NCBI GenBank assembly: GCA_015075165.1
Contig: JABTUY010000001.1
Coordinates: 868,001-932,000, forward strand
Source of the DNA: Ideonella sp.
Lineage (GTDB): Bacteria > Pseudomonadota > Gammaproteobacteria > Burkholderiales > Burkholderiaceae_C
DNA: 64,000 nucleotides
Reading direction: 5' to 3'
The translations under genes and the position numbers were made by a program. Positions within the stretch are counted from its first letter, which is position 1; each line of letters begins with the position of its first letter. Shown here piece by piece: positions 9,146 through 18,147 of this stretch. The notes below the pieces were generated by a model that did no database searches, was not told the DNA's origin, and saw nothing but the letters and a program-made list of their open reading frames with translations.

Positions 9146-11044
9146 ATGGACACACGAACCAACCTGCAGCGCGAGCGCATCGAGCGCGTGCGCGCCGTGC
9201 TGGCGCAGCAAGGCGCCCACGCATTGCTGGTGCCCACGGCCGACCCGCACCTGTCGGAGTACCTGCCCGCGCGCTGGCAGGGCCGGCAATGGCTGTCGGG
9301 CTTCACCGGCTCGATGGGCACGCTGGTGATCACGCGCGAGCGCGCCGCGCTGTTCGCCGACGGCCGCTACTGGGTGCAGGCCGAACGCGAGCTGGTCGGC
9401 AGCGGCATCGAGCTCGAGAAGATCCCCAGCGCCGGCTCGCAGCACCATGTCGAGTGGATCGTTCGCACGCTCGCGCGCGGCCAGACGCTGATGGTCGACG
9501 GCCAGGTGCTCGAGCTCGGCGCCGCGCAGCGGCTGCGCACCGCGCTCGAGCCGGCCGGCATCGCATTGCGCACCGATACCGATCTGCTCGCGCAGGCCTG
9601 GCCCGAGCGCCCGGCCCCGCCGGCGCAGCCGGTGTACGCCCACCCGGCGCCGCAGGCGGTGGCGCCGCGCACGCAGCGGCTGGCGCGCGTGCGCGAGGCG
9701 ATGGCGCAGCACGGCGCCACGCACCACTTCGTCTCCACCGTCGACGACGTGGCATGGATCACCGCGCTGCGCGGCGCCGACGTCGAATACAACCCGGTGT
9801 TCCTGGCGCACCTGCTGATCGAGGCGGAGGGAGCGCCGGACCGCTCCCAAGCTCCCTCGCCCCCCTCGGGGGGTGGGACGCCGCAAGGCGACCCAGGGGG
9901 CAGGCATGCGGCGGTGCTGTTCATCGGCGCGGGCAAGGTCGACGCCGCGCTCGCTGCACAACTGGCACGCGACGGCATCGCGCTGGCCGACTATGCCGCC
10001 GCACCCGACGCGCTGCGCACGCTGCCGGCCGGCAGCACGCTGCTGCTCGACCCGCAGCGCATCACGCTGGGCTTTCGGCAACTGGTGCCCGCTGCGGTGC
10101 GCGTGGTCGAGGCGATCAACCCGAGCACGCTCTTCAAGAGCCGCAAGAGCGAGCCCGAGGCACAGTTCGTGCGCGAGACGATGGCGCGCGACGGCGCCGC
10201 GATGTGCGCGTTCTACGCGGGGTTCGAGGCCGCGCTCGCGCGCGGCGAGCGCATCACCGAGCTGACGATCGACGAGCGGCTGACCGCCGAGCGGGCGAAG
10301 CAGCCCGGCTACGTGGGGCTGAGCTTTTCCACCATCGCCGCGTTCAACGCCAACGGCGCGCAGCCGCACTACCGCGCCACCGACGCGCACCACGCGGTGA
10401 TCGAAGGCGACGGCCTGCTGCTGATCGACTCCGGCGGCCAGTACCTGGGCGGCACCACCGACATCACGCGCGTGTGGCCGATCGGCCGCGTCAGCGCGGC
10501 GCAGCGGCGCGATTGCACGCTGGTGCTGAAGGCGATGATGAGCCTGTCGCGCGCGCGCTTCCCGCGCGGCACGCTGTCGCCGATGATCGACGCCATCGCG
10601 CGCGCGCCGTTGTGGGAGCACGGCATCGACTACGGCCACGGCACCGGCCACGGCGTGGGCTACTTCCTCAACGTGCACGAGGGGCCGCAGCGCATCAGCC
10701 AGGCCGTGCCCGAACCGCAGATGGCGATGCAGCCGGGCATGATCACGTCGATCGAGCCCGGCGTGTACCGGCCGGGCCAGTGGGGCGTGCGCATCGAGAA
10801 CCTCGGCCTCACGGTGGCGGTGGACACGCCCGAGCACGGCGCGTTCGGCGAGATGCTGGAGTTCGAAACCCTCACGCTGTGCCCGATCGACACGCGCTGC
10901 ATCGAGCCCGCACTGCTGCGCGCCGACGAGCGCGAGTGGCTCGACCGCTACCACGCGCAGGTGCGCGAGCGGCTCGCGCCGCTGGTGAGCGGCGCTGCAC
11001 TGGCGTGGCTGCTCGAACGCACGCAGCCGCTGCCCGCCGCCTGA
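9146..11044 (+). CDS. M24B family Xaa-Pro aminopeptidase, with an in-frame repeat insertion
   Basis: Cytosolic metallopeptidase that removes an N-terminal residue preceding proline. 632 residues, with the long three-domain layout of the eukaryote-like aminopeptidase P group: two creatinase-type N-terminal domains and a C-terminal pita-bread domain. The five metal ligands are visible in LLIDSGGQYLGGTTDIT (two Asp), GTGHGVGYFLNVHEG (His), ITSIEPGVY (Glu) and EMLEFETLTL (Glu). Strong ribosome site GGAGG before the ATG. Oddity: in the second domain, between LLIEAEG and AAVLFIGAG, about 22-25 residues rich in Pro, Gly and Ser are encoded by a GC-rich hairpin repeat (9830-9905), listed separately. 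The frame is kept. Confidence 0.93.
   Translation: MDTRTNLQRERIERVRAVLAQQGAHALLVPTADPHLSEYLPARWQGRQWLSGFTGSMGTLVITRERAALFADGRYWVQAERELVGSGIELEKIPSAGSQHHVEWIVRTLARGQTLMVDGQVLELGAAQRLRTALEPAGIALRTDTDLLAQAWPERPAPPAQPVYAHPAPQAVAPRTQRLARVREAMAQHGATHHFVSTVDDVAWITALRGADVEYNPVFLAHLLIEAEGAPDRSQAPSPPSGGGTPQGDPGGRHAAVLFIGAGKVDAALAAQLARDGIALADYAAAPDALRTLPAGSTLLLDPQRITLGFRQLVPAAVRVVEAINPSTLFKSRKSEPEAQFVRETMARDGAAMCAFYAGFEAALARGERITELTIDERLTAERAKQPGYVGLSFSTIAAFNANGAQPHYRATDAHHAVIEGDGLLLIDSGGQYLGGTTDITRVWPIGRVSAAQRRDCTLVLKAMMSLSRARFPRGTLSPMIDAIARAPLWEHGIDYGHGTGHGVGYFLNVHEGPQRISQAVPEPQMAMQPGMITSIEPGVYRPGQWGVRIENLGLTVAVDTPEHGAFGEMLEFETLTLCPIDTRCIEPALLRADEREWLDRYHAQVRERLAPLVSGAALAWLLERTQPLPAA
9830..9905. repeat. 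GC-rich hairpin repeat inserted in frame in the aminopeptidase gene
   Basis: Stretch unlike the surrounding coding sequence. It contains CCCCCC-TC-GGGGGG (9860-9873) and CGCC-GCAA-GGCG (9879-9890), two perfect hairpins, the second with a GNRA-type loop. It encodes a Pro/Gly/Ser segment absent from the conserved part of the protein family. The boundaries are approximate. From memory, similar short elements of the type GCTC...CCCCC...GGGGG are dispersed in Burkholderiales genomes; I could not search for copies. Confidence 0.65.
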
Positions 11045-11048
11045 CGCG

Positions 11049-11993
11049 ATGGGCGCCACCGCTGCGCCATATGCCATCGGTGTCGACGTGGGCGGCACCA
11101 AGATCGAGGCCATCGTGCTCGACGCCGGCGGCGCCGAGCGCTGGCGCGAGCGCATCGCGTCGCCGCGCGACAGCTACCAGGCGTCGCTGCAGGCGATCGC
11201 CGGCATCGTCGAGCGCGCGCGCGCGGCCGCCGGCGGCGCGCGCTGCACGATCGGCGTCGGCACGCCGGGCAACGTGACCGAGCGCGGCGTGATGAAGAAC
11301 TGCAACTCCACGCAGCTCAACAACCGCCCGCTGCCGCACGACCTCGAGCAACTGCTGGGCCAGCCGGTGCGCGTGACCAACGACGCCAACTGCCTCGCGC
11401 TGTCGGAGGCCACCGACGGCGCTGGTGCCGGCGCCGAGGTGGTGTTCGCCGGCATCCTCGGCACCGGCGTCGGCGCCGGCATCGTCGTCAATGGCTACCT
11501 GCTGAACGGCCTCAACGGCGTGGCCGGCGAATGGGGCCACAACCCGCTGCCGTGGGCGCGCGACGACGAGCCGCGCCACGCCTGCTTCTGCGGCCAGCGC
11601 GGCTGCATCGAAACCCACCTGAGCGGCCCGTGGCTCGCGCGCGACCACGCCGAGCGCCACGGCGGCACGCTGCAAGCGCCCGAGATCGCCGCCCGCGCTG
11701 CCGCCGGCGATGCCGCGTGCCACGACACGCTCGCGCGCTGGGAAGACCGCCTCGCGCGCGCGCTGGCGCACGTGATCAACATCCTCGACCCGCACGTGAT
11801 CGTGCTCGGCGGCGGCCTCTCACGCATCGAGCGCCTGTATGCCAACGTGCCGAAGCTGCTGCCCCACTGGGTGTCGGCCGGCGGCGTGCGCGACGAGCCG
11901 GTGCGCACGCGGCTGGTGGCGAGCGTGCATGGGGATTCATCCGGCGTGCGCGGGGCCGCTTGGCTGTGGCGCGGGGTGGATGCGGGGCGTTGA
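11049..11993 (+). CDS. ROK family sugar kinase (N-acetylglucosamine kinase / fructokinase type)
   Basis: ATP-dependent sugar kinase of 314 residues. The N-terminal phosphate-binding motif GVDVGGTKIEAIVLD, the ROK segment GTGVGAGIVVNG, GEWGHNPLPW and the zinc-binding CFCGQRGCIETHLSG are all present. The GEWGHNPLP and zinc motifs are like those of NagK and bacterial fructokinases (Mak), which cannot be separated reliably by eye. Starts 5 bases after the aminopeptidase stop, so probably co-transcribed with it, although the functional link is not obvious. Confidence 0.88.
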   Translation: MGATAAPYAIGVDVGGTKIEAIVLDAGGAERWRERIASPRDSYQASLQAIAGIVERARAAAGGARCTIGVGTPGNVTERGVMKNCNSTQLNNRPLPHDLEQLLGQPVRVTNDANCLALSEATDGAGAGAEVVFAGILGTGVGAGIVVNGYLLNGLNGVAGEWGHNPLPWARDDEPRHACFCGQRGCIETHLSGPWLARDHAERHGGTLQAPEIAARAAAGDAACHDTLARWEDRLARALAHVINILDPHVIVLGGGLSRIERLYANVPKLLPHWVSAGGVRDEPVRTRLVASVHGDSSGVRGAAWLWRGVDAGR

Positions 11994-12061
11994 GGCCGGT
12001 GCGCCGGCGCGCGCGCCCTGTGGTCAACGGCCAGGTTGTGTCGCCGGGCGCAGACGCCCGC

Positions 12062-12163
12062 TCATGGCGCCGCCTTGCGACGCTGAAGCCGCTCGCATCC
12101 GATTGCGAGCCCGACCACGGCGACCCAGCAGGCGCCCGCGGCGATGAGATAGACGATGTCCAT
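12062..12163 (-). CDS. small single-span membrane protein (33 aa), similar to peptides that precede kdpF
   Basis: Short ORF of 33 codons starting MDIVYLIAAGA and ending CERLQRRKAAP. It has one hydrophobic helix of about 20 residues and a basic tail, with an excellent ribosome site GGAGGA three bases before the ATG, which argues that it is real. In composition and in the C-terminal GCERL it recalls the roughly 30-residue proteins that I remember just upstream of kdpF in proteobacterial kdp operons. No kdp gene follows: the next gene downstream is the end of the ROK kinase on the other strand. It may be an orphan copy or a leftover of a lost operon. Function unknown. Confidence 0.6.
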   Translation of the reverse strand: MDIVYLIAAGACWVAVVGLAIGCERLQRRKAAP

Positions 12164-12203
12164 GCGTCCTCCGAACGGTACGCACGGATGCTCGGACGAA
12201 CGG

Positions 12204-12256
12204 CGTCAAGACGGCGCCAAGATCGCGCGCATCGGCATCAAGATCTCGTCAAGACG
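12204..12256. promoter_or_regulatory. two copies of the dyad CGTCAAGACG
   Basis: The ten-base sequence CGTCAAGACG occurs at 12204-12213 and again at 12247-12256. Each copy is itself a perfect CGTC/GACG dyad around AA, and the copies are 43 bases apart, about four helical turns. They lie 40-93 bases upstream of the small membrane protein gene and downstream of the sulfatase. A paired operator for the small gene is possible; chance is not excluded. Confidence 0.35.
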
Positions 12257-12383
12257 CCGGGCAACGCCCGGTTGAATCAGACGGCGCCTGGGAGCATGGA
12301 CCCGCTCGCGGCGGCCACGCCGGGCCCGCGGCGGTGCGCAGCGATGGTGGCCCCGACGCATCGGTCGAAGGTCGGCCGGGTGA

Positions 12384-13676
12384 TCAATGCGTGCCCCTCG
12401 GTATGTCGCGCTCGTCCCACAGCAGATGGACCTGTGCGTCGTCCGGAATCGCGAGCATCGATCGCTCCCATTCCCGCCACTGCTGGCGCAGCGCTGCGAG
12501 CCGATCGGGGTGGCGCTTCGCGAGGTTGGCGCGTTCGCGGCCGTCGGCCACGACGTCGAACAGGTACTCGTGGCCATCGACGCGCAGATACTTCCAGCGG
12601 CCGGCCACGCAGGCCGCCTGCGCCCGGTGCTTCATGCGCCAATACAGCGTGCGCTGCGGCGACCACGACGGATCGGCCAACAGCGGTGACAGATCGATGC
12701 CGTCGGGCGGATAACCGGGATCCGGTGCCACACCGGCGGCGGCCAGCATCGTCGGCATCCAGTCCATCGTCAGCGTCGTCCAGTCGCTGTGCGCGCCGGC
12801 GGCGATGCGCGCCGGCCACCATGCGATCTGCGGCACGCGAATGCCGCCCTCGAGCAGATCCATCTTGCCGCCGACGTACGGCCAGTTGTTCGAGAAGCGC
12901 TCGCCGCCGTTGTCGCTGAGAAACACGACCAGCGTGTTCTCGCGCTGCGCAGCTGGCAGCGCGGCCATGATGCGGCCGATGCCTTCGTCCATGTGCTGGA
13001 TCATCCGGCGGTAGATCGCCACCGAGCCGCCGTCGAGATGGGCGATGGCGGAGCCGATGCGCGCCGACTCGGCAGCGTCGTCGCGCGTCTCCCATGGCCA
13101 GTGCGGCGACGTGTAATGCACGCTCAGGAAGAACGGCCGTCCGCCGCGGTCGCGCGCGACGTACTCCACGGCCCGGTCGCTGATCAGGTCAGTCAGATAG
13201 CCGTGGACTCGGATTTCGCGGTCGCCGTCCCAGAGATCGTGGGCTCCGTCGGGCCCGACATGCGAGAAGTAGTCCACCGCGCCGCCGAGTGGGCCGAAGT
13301 GCTCGGCATAGCCGCTGCGCAGCGGCCCGAAGCTCGGTGGCCCGCCCAGGTGCCACTTGCCGACCAGCGCGGTGTCGTAGCCGCCGGCGCGCAGCAGCGA
13401 TGGCAGCGTGGGGTGTTCCGCCGGCAGGCCCAGCGTCGAGCCGCGCCGGCCGAGCGGTTCGTCGAGCGCACCGCGCAGGCGGTACTGCCAGCGGCCGGTG
13501 ATCATGGCGAAGCGCGCCGGCGAGCACACCGGCGAGTTCGAGTACGCGCGCGTGAAGCGCAGGCCCTCGCGCGCGAGGCGATCCAGATTCGGTGAGACGC
13601 CCCGATCGGCGCCATAGCAGCCGAGATCGGATGCGCCAAGGTCGTCGGCGACGATGAAGATGATGCTTGGTTGCAT
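12384..13676 (-). CDS. sulfatase (formylglycine-dependent, arylsulfatase family)
   Basis: Type I sulfatase of 430 residues that hydrolyses a sulfate ester to alcohol and sulfate. The catalytic motif CSPAR (C51-R55; family C/S-x-P-x-R) gives the cysteine that is converted to formylglycine. Other family residues: the metal aspartates in VADDLG (D11, D12), GKWHLGG, and the SDNGGERF metal-binding Asp-Asn. There is no signal peptide, so it is predicted to act in the cytoplasm, matching uptake by the neighbouring ABC transporter. It is the last gene of the minus-strand array, 114 bases after the GMC oxidoreductase. The maturation enzyme needed for the CxPxR type is not encoded in the window. Substrate unknown. 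Confidence 0.9.
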   Translation of the reverse strand: MQPSIIFIVADDLGASDLGCYGADRGVSPNLDRLAREGLRFTRAYSNSPVCSPARFAMITGRWQYRLRGALDEPLGRRGSTLGLPAEHPTLPSLLRAGGYDTALVGKWHLGGPPSFGPLRSGYAEHFGPLGGAVDYFSHVGPDGAHDLWDGDREIRVHGYLTDLISDRAVEYVARDRGGRPFFLSVHYTSPHWPWETRDDAAESARIGSAIAHLDGGSVAIYRRMIQHMDEGIGRIMAALPAAQRENTLVVFLSDNGGERFSNNWPYVGGKMDLLEGGIRVPQIAWWPARIAAGAHSDWTTLTMDWMPTMLAAAGVAPDPGYPPDGIDLSPLLADPSWSPQRTLYWRMKHRAQAACVAGRWKYLRVDGHEYLFDVVADGRERANLAKRHPDRLAALRQQWREWERSMLAIPDDAQVHLLWDERDIPRGTH

Positions 13677-13790
13677 GGATGGTGATCACCTCTGCTGCGA
13701 AACAACACTCACGGCGCGGTCGCGGCCCGCTGTGCCGGGACCGACGAACTCACCTCGCAACGGCAACGCCCAAAGCGCGGCCTTGCCGAT

Positions 13791-15461
13791 TCATCGAGCG
13801 CCGCTGGTCTCGACATGGCGGTCATCGGTCGTTGCGCTGTCGAGCACCATCGCGGCGGCCTTCTCGGCGATCATGATCGTTGGAGCATTGGTGTTGCCCG
13901 ACACCAGCGTCGGCATCACCGACGCATCGACGACGCGCAGGCGATCGGCGCCGCGCACGCGCAGCAGCGGGTCGACGACCGCCCTTGCGTCGCTGCCCAT
14001 GCGGCAGGTGCCCACCGGGTGGTACACGGTCAGGACGTTGCCGCGCACCCAGGCCAGCAGGGCGTCGTCGGACTGCGCGGCCGCTCCGGGTTCCACCTCC
14101 TCGCGGATCAGCGCCGCCAGCGCCGGCATCGCGGCCCAGCGGCGCGCCAGGCGCACGCCGCGCAGCGTGCGCTGCCGGTCGTCGTCGTCGTCGAGATAGT
14201 GCCCGCAAATGCGCGGCGGCGTGGCCATGCTGGGCGCGACAGCCATCACCTCGCCGCGGCTGCGCGGTCGCAGCACGCAGACGCTGCTCTGGAAGCCCGA
14301 GGTCCGGTGCGGCGGCTTGCCCATGCCGTCGCTGGTGAACTCGATGAAGTGGAACTGCAGATCGGGCCGCGCTTCGTCGGGCGCGCTGCGACAGAACGCG
14401 CCGGCGCGGATCGGCGGCTGCGCCAGCCTGCCGCGCCGCGCCAGCACGTACTTGGCGACCTCGACCAGCGTCTGGCCACGGCGGTGATACAGATCGTTCA
14501 GGCTCACTGGCCGCGTCAGCGAGTAGCGCAGCCGGGCCTGTAGGTGGTCCTGCAGGTTGGCGCCGACCTCGGGCGCATCCACCCGCACCGGGACGCCCAG
14601 CGTCTGCAGAAGTTTGCCCGGGCCGACCCCCGAGCACTGCAGCAGCTGCGGCGAGTGGATGGCGCCGGCCGCCACGATCACCTCGCGCGCGGTGTGCACG
14701 GTGACCGCCTGACCCTGCCGGATCAGCTCGACGCCAACCGCGCGCCGGCCATCGAAGCGGATGCGCTGCGCGGCCGTTTCGACCCACACGGTGAGGTTGC
14801 GGCGCCGGCGCGCCGGCTCCAGGAACGCCCGCGCGGTGCTGAAGCGGCGGCCGTCGGCCAGCGTGTGCTGGTAGTAGCCCACGCCCTCCTGCGACGTGCC
14901 GTTGAAGTCGTCGGTCACCGGCATGCCGAGCTGGCGCCCGGCGTCGATCAGCGCGTTGCACAGCACGCTGCTGCGCGGCGGCGTCGTCACCGGTAGAGGG
15001 CCTCCGGTGGCGTGCAACGGCCCGGCCGGCAAGTCACGGTTGCCCTCGCTGCGCAGGAACCACGGCAGCACGTCTGCCCAGGCCCATCCGGTGGCGCCGG
15101 CCGCGGCCCAGGCGTCGTAGTCGGCCGCGTGGCCGCGGACATAGATCATGCCGTTCATCGAACTGGTGCCGCCCAGCGTGCGGCCGCGCGGGCAAGGTAT
15201 CGACCGCCCGTCGAGCGCCGGCTCGGGCGCCGTCGGCAGGCGCCATTCGATCGACGGATCGCGCAGCGCCAGTTGCAGGCCAAGCGGCAGGTGGATCCAG
15301 CGCGAGCGATCGTCCGGGCCGGCTTCCACCAGCAGCACGCGGTATCGCCCACATTCGGTCAGGCGATTGGCCAGCACGCAGCCGGCCGAGCCGGCACCGA
15401 TGACGACGTAGTCGAACGTCGTGCCGTCGGCTGCAGTCGTCACCACTCGCGACGTGGGCAT
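13791..15461 (-). CDS. GMC family oxidoreductase (choline-dehydrogenase-like)
   Basis: FAD-dependent alcohol oxidase/dehydrogenase of 556 residues. The FAD motif [15 protein letters not shown] is near the N-terminus, followed by the GMC signature [14 protein letters not shown] and, near the C-terminus, the catalytic His in [11 protein letters not shown] and the Asn in [15 protein letters not shown]. The start at 15461 ([13 protein letters not shown]) is chosen over 15512, because the longer form would overlap the permease gene by 23 bases. It lies 28 bases after the permease stop. Position between an SsuC-like permease and a sulfatase suggests oxidation of an alcohol released from a sulfate ester; this is inference. 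Confidence 0.92.
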   Translation of the reverse strand: MPTSRVVTTAADGTTFDYVVIGAGSAGCVLANRLTECGRYRVLLVEAGPDDRSRWIHLPLGLQLALRDPSIEWRLPTAPEPALDGRSIPCPRGRTLGGTSSMNGMIYVRGHAADYDAWAAAGATGWAWADVLPWFLRSEGNRDLPAGPLHATGGPLPVTTPPRSSVLCNALIDAGRQLGMPVTDDFNGTSQEGVGYYQHTLADGRRFSTARAFLEPARRRRNLTVWVETAAQRIRFDGRRAVGVELIRQGQAVTVHTAREVIVAAGAIHSPQLLQCSGVGPGKLLQTLGVPVRVDAPEVGANLQDHLQARLRYSLTRPVSLNDLYHRRGQTLVEVAKYVLARRGRLAQPPIRAGAFCRSAPDEARPDLQFHFIEFTSDGMGKPPHRTSGFQSSVCVLRPRSRGEVMAVAPSMATPPRICGHYLDDDDDRQRTLRGVRLARRWAAMPALAALIREEVEPGAAAQSDDALLAWVRGNVLTVYHPVGTCRMGSDARAVVDPLLRVRGADRLRVVDASVMPTLVSGNTNAPTIMIAEKAAAMVLDSATTDDRHVETSGAR

Positions 15462-15489
15462 GAGCGGTGGCGAGCCGGCGACCCGGTGG

Positions 15490-16269
15490 TCACTTCGTGC
15501 CGGCAACGCCACGCTGCCAGAACAGGATCGGGCGTTCGACGACGCGTTCGAACACCAGATTCACCGCGACGCCGATGATCGCCAGCAGCAGCATGCCGGA
15601 CCACATGTCGGTGAACGCGAAGTTCTGCTGTGCCTGCAGCGTGAAGAAGCCGATGCCGCGCGTGGCGGCGACCATTTCGCTGACGACCATCAAGATCACC
15701 GCCAACGAGGTGCCGGTGTGCAGGCCGGCAACGATCTGCGGCGACGCCGCCGGCACGATGATGCGCGTGAAGCGGACCCAGCGCGGGATCCGGTAGACCG
15801 CCCCAACCTCCAACAGCGTCGGCTCGACGCTGCGGGCGCCATCGATGGTGTTCAGCAGCACGACGAAGAACACCCCGAACGCGATGATGCCCACCTGCAT
15901 CTCCGGCCCGATGCCGAACACGAGGATGAAGAACGGCAGCAGCGCCGGTGGCGGCAACGAGCGTGCATACTCGATCAGCGGGCTCAGCAGCCAATGCAAC
16001 CAGCCGAGGCGACCGATGGCGATGCCGATGACGATGCCGGCGGCCGAGGCGATCAGGTAGCCGACCGCGAAGTTGCGCAGCGAGGGGACGACGTGCGCGA
16101 CGAAGCCGCTGCCGAACCAGGTGTGCGCGAACGCGCGCAGGATGTCAGGCAGCGGCGGGAAGTACATCCCGGCGTGGGCCACCGACCAGATCCACCACCC
16201 GGCCACCAGCACCAGCGGCAGGATCAGCCCCCAGACGATCGGGCCGACGCGATGCGCCACGGGGTTCAT
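15490..16269 (-). CDS. ABC transporter permease (SsuC/TauC-type)
   Basis: Inner-membrane permease of the nitrate/sulfonate/taurine family, 259 residues with about six helices. The cytoplasmic loop that contacts the ATPase (family EAA motif) is represented by [22 protein letters not shown]. The ATG at 16269 overlaps the stop of the preceding permease (ATGA), which decides the start. This is the second of two permeases, probably forming a heterodimer. Confidence 0.92.
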   Translation of the reverse strand: MNPVAHRVGPIVWGLILPLVLVAGWWIWSVAHAGMYFPPLPDILRAFAHTWFGSGFVAHVVPSLRNFAVGYLIASAAGIVIGIAIGRLGWLHWLLSPLIEYARSLPPPALLPFFILVFGIGPEMQVGIIAFGVFFVVLLNTIDGARSVEPTLLEVGAVYRIPRWVRFTRIIVPAASPQIVAGLHTGTSLAVILMVVSEMVAATRGIGFFTLQAQQNFAFTDMWSGMLLLAIIGVAVNLVFERVVERPILFWQRGVAGTK

Positions 16270-17114
16270 CGCGCCCTCCCGCGTTGGCTCGGGTGCCAGA
16301 ACAGCACGCGCCGCTCCAGCCATGAGAACGAGGTCGTGATGATCACGCCGAGGATGCCCGAGACCAGGATCAGCGCGTACATCGTCTTGTCGTCGCCGGC
16401 GCTCTGGGCCTTGAGAATGTCGTTGCCCAGCCCGGCCGCGCCGCCGACCAGTTCGGCGACGATGGACACCACCAGCGCAAACATGGCCGCGATCCTGACC
16501 CCGGTGACGATGAACGGCAGCGAGCCGGGCAACTGCACGGTGAAGAAGCGCCTGGCCTTCGAGATGCCGTAGCTCCTGGCGGTTTCCAGCATCACCGGAT
16601 CGACGCTGCGCACTCCGTACACCGCCTGCAACAACATGACCCAGAAGATGCCCTGAAAGATCAGCACCAGCTTGAACTGCAACGCGACGCCGAGCACGAG
16701 CAGCACGATGGGCAGGATCACGATCGGCGGGATCGGCCGCAGCAGCTCGATCACCACGCGACAGAACCGATAGGCGCGGTCACTCGACCCCAGCAGCACA
16801 CCCGCGACCGTGCCGCACACCACGCCGATGATCAGGCCGAGCAGCCACGACTGCACGGTGGACCACAGCGATGCCCAGAACGGCGCCTGCGTGAGCAGCG
16901 TGCCGATTCGTTCGATGACGGCATTGGCGCGCGGGAAGTAGCGCGGCGACAAGGTGCCGGTCGCGGTCAGCACCTCCCACAACAGATAGACCAGCGCGAG
17001 GTCGATGACGATCGCCGCCGCGAAGCGAACCCTGCGGTCGCGCCACAGCGCGGCGAGCCACTCGGACCCGCCGGAGGGCACGATGGTTCGCGGAGCCGAG
17101 GATTCGGCGCTCAC
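16266..17114 (-). CDS. ABC transporter permease (SsuC/TauC-type)
   Basis: First of the paired permeases, 282 residues, about six helices after a hydrophilic N-terminus of about 30 residues. The loop MLETARSYGISKARRFFTVQ holds the EAA-type ATPase contact. It starts with GTG at 17114, overlapping the stop of the binding-protein gene as GTGA, so translation is coupled. It differs enough in sequence from the next permease that the two are probably not interchangeable. Confidence 0.92.
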   Translation of the reverse strand: MSAESSAPRTIVPSGGSEWLAALWRDRRVRFAAAIVIDLALVYLLWEVLTATGTLSPRYFPRANAVIERIGTLLTQAPFWASLWSTVQSWLLGLIIGVVCGTVAGVLLGSSDRAYRFCRVVIELLRPIPPIVILPIVLLVLGVALQFKLVLIFQGIFWVMLLQAVYGVRSVDPVMLETARSYGISKARRFFTVQLPGSLPFIVTGVRIAAMFALVVSIVAELVGGAAGLGNDILKAQSAGDDKTMYALILVSGILGVIITTSFSWLERRVLFWHPSQRGRAR

Positions 17115-18079
17115 GGATTGATCGTCACGGTGGAGACGTCGACGGGCTTGCCGGTGTAGCCGTACTCGGCGATGTAGTTGGCGTACTTCTGGAATGCACC
17201 GATGTCGATGGCCCCGGTCGCGTAGCCAGGCAGCGGAACGGCCTTGGCAAGCTCCGGACTGAGGCCGACCATCGACACCGCGAGCTTGCGCTGCAACTCC
17301 GGATCGGACTTCAGCTGCCCGATCGCCTTCAGCGTCGCCTTCTCGAAGGCCTGGAACAGCGCCCTCTTCTCCTTCGCGGTCTTGCCCGAGGTGAACAGGA
17401 TCCCGTACGGCGCGCCCTTGGGCAGCTCGGTGCCGATCGGGTCGGCGATCACCTTCATGCCGCTCAACGCGGCTTCCGTCAGGAACGGGCTGATCACGAC
17501 GGCGGCATCGGCCTGTCCCTGCGCCACCGCCTGGACCGAGGTCTTGAACGGCAGCGCGAGGAACTTGACGCTCGCGGGGTCGCCGCCGGCCGCCTTGACG
17601 CCGATCTTGGTCGCCAGCACGGTCAGCGAGGTCAGCGCGTTGGTGGCGACCGACTTGCCCGCCAGGTCCTTGAAGCCCTTGATCGGGGAATCCTGGCGCA
17701 CGACGAGACCACTGTTGCCGACGTCGCGATCGATGATCGTCGAGCCGGCCAGGATGCGCAGGTCCGCGCCTTTGCCGATCGCGATCAGGATCGGAAACGC
17801 CGCCGCGGTCGCCGCGTCGTAGGTGCCGTTGAGCACGCCGGTGACGACGGCTGGGCCGGAGTCGCTCGTCGACAGCGTCACGTCGAGCCCGGCAGCCTTG
17901 TAGTAGCCCTGTTGCGCAGCATAGAAGTACGGCATCGTGTCCAGCGAGCTGACCATCGCGACCTTGAATGGCGTCAGGGTCTGAGCCGCGACCGTCGCGG
18001 GCACGATGGCTGCCGTTGCGGCGAGCGCGATGATGGCTGCGGCGACGCAGCCGCGCCGGGTGGACTTGGACTCGAGCAT
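17111..18079 (-). CDS. ABC transporter substrate-binding protein (SsuA/NMT1-like), second copy
   Basis: Periplasmic binding protein of 322 residues with an N-terminal signal peptide ending near AATVAA/AQT. The ATG at 18079 has AAGGGGAT about 6 bases before it; longer in-frame extensions run into the intergenic region and the preceding gene. Sequence blocks such as GPAVVTGVLNGTYDAA, VATNALTSLT and LPFKTSVQAVAQGQADAAVV are nearly the same as in the protein encoded just upstream (18148-19110), so the two are paralogues from a tandem duplication. Fold and neighbours suggest uptake of a sulfonate, sulfate ester or similar small molecule. Confidence 0.9.
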   Translation of the reverse strand: MLESKSTRRGCVAAAIIALAATAAIVPATVAAQTLTPFKVAMVSSLDTMPYFYAAQQGYYKAAGLDVTLSTSDSGPAVVTGVLNGTYDAATAAAFPILIAIGKGADLRILAGSTIIDRDVGNSGLVVRQDSPIKGFKDLAGKSVATNALTSLTVLATKIGVKAAGGDPASVKFLALPFKTSVQAVAQGQADAAVVISPFLTEAALSGMKVIADPIGTELPKGAPYGILFTSGKTAKEKRALFQAFEKATLKAIGQLKSDPELQRKLAVSMVGLSPELAKAVPLPGYATGAIDIGAFQKYANYIAEYGYTGKPVDVSTVTINP

Positions 18080-18147
18080 GGAAATCCCCTTGTGGTGTTG
18101 GAGGTGCATCGTCACGCGACGCACCGGCGATCGGTGAAACATCGATG

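Noticed and set aside
8294-11155. Very long minus-strand reading frame opposite kynU and the aminopeptidase
   Set aside because: Its translation is His/Arg/Gln-rich with no motifs, and the opposite strand carries two clearly conserved enzymes; it is a GC-driven shadow.
13677-13790. Possible promoter or small gene between the sulfatase and the GMC gene
   Set aside because: No ribosome site, hairpin or consensus promoter could be recognised in these 114 bases.
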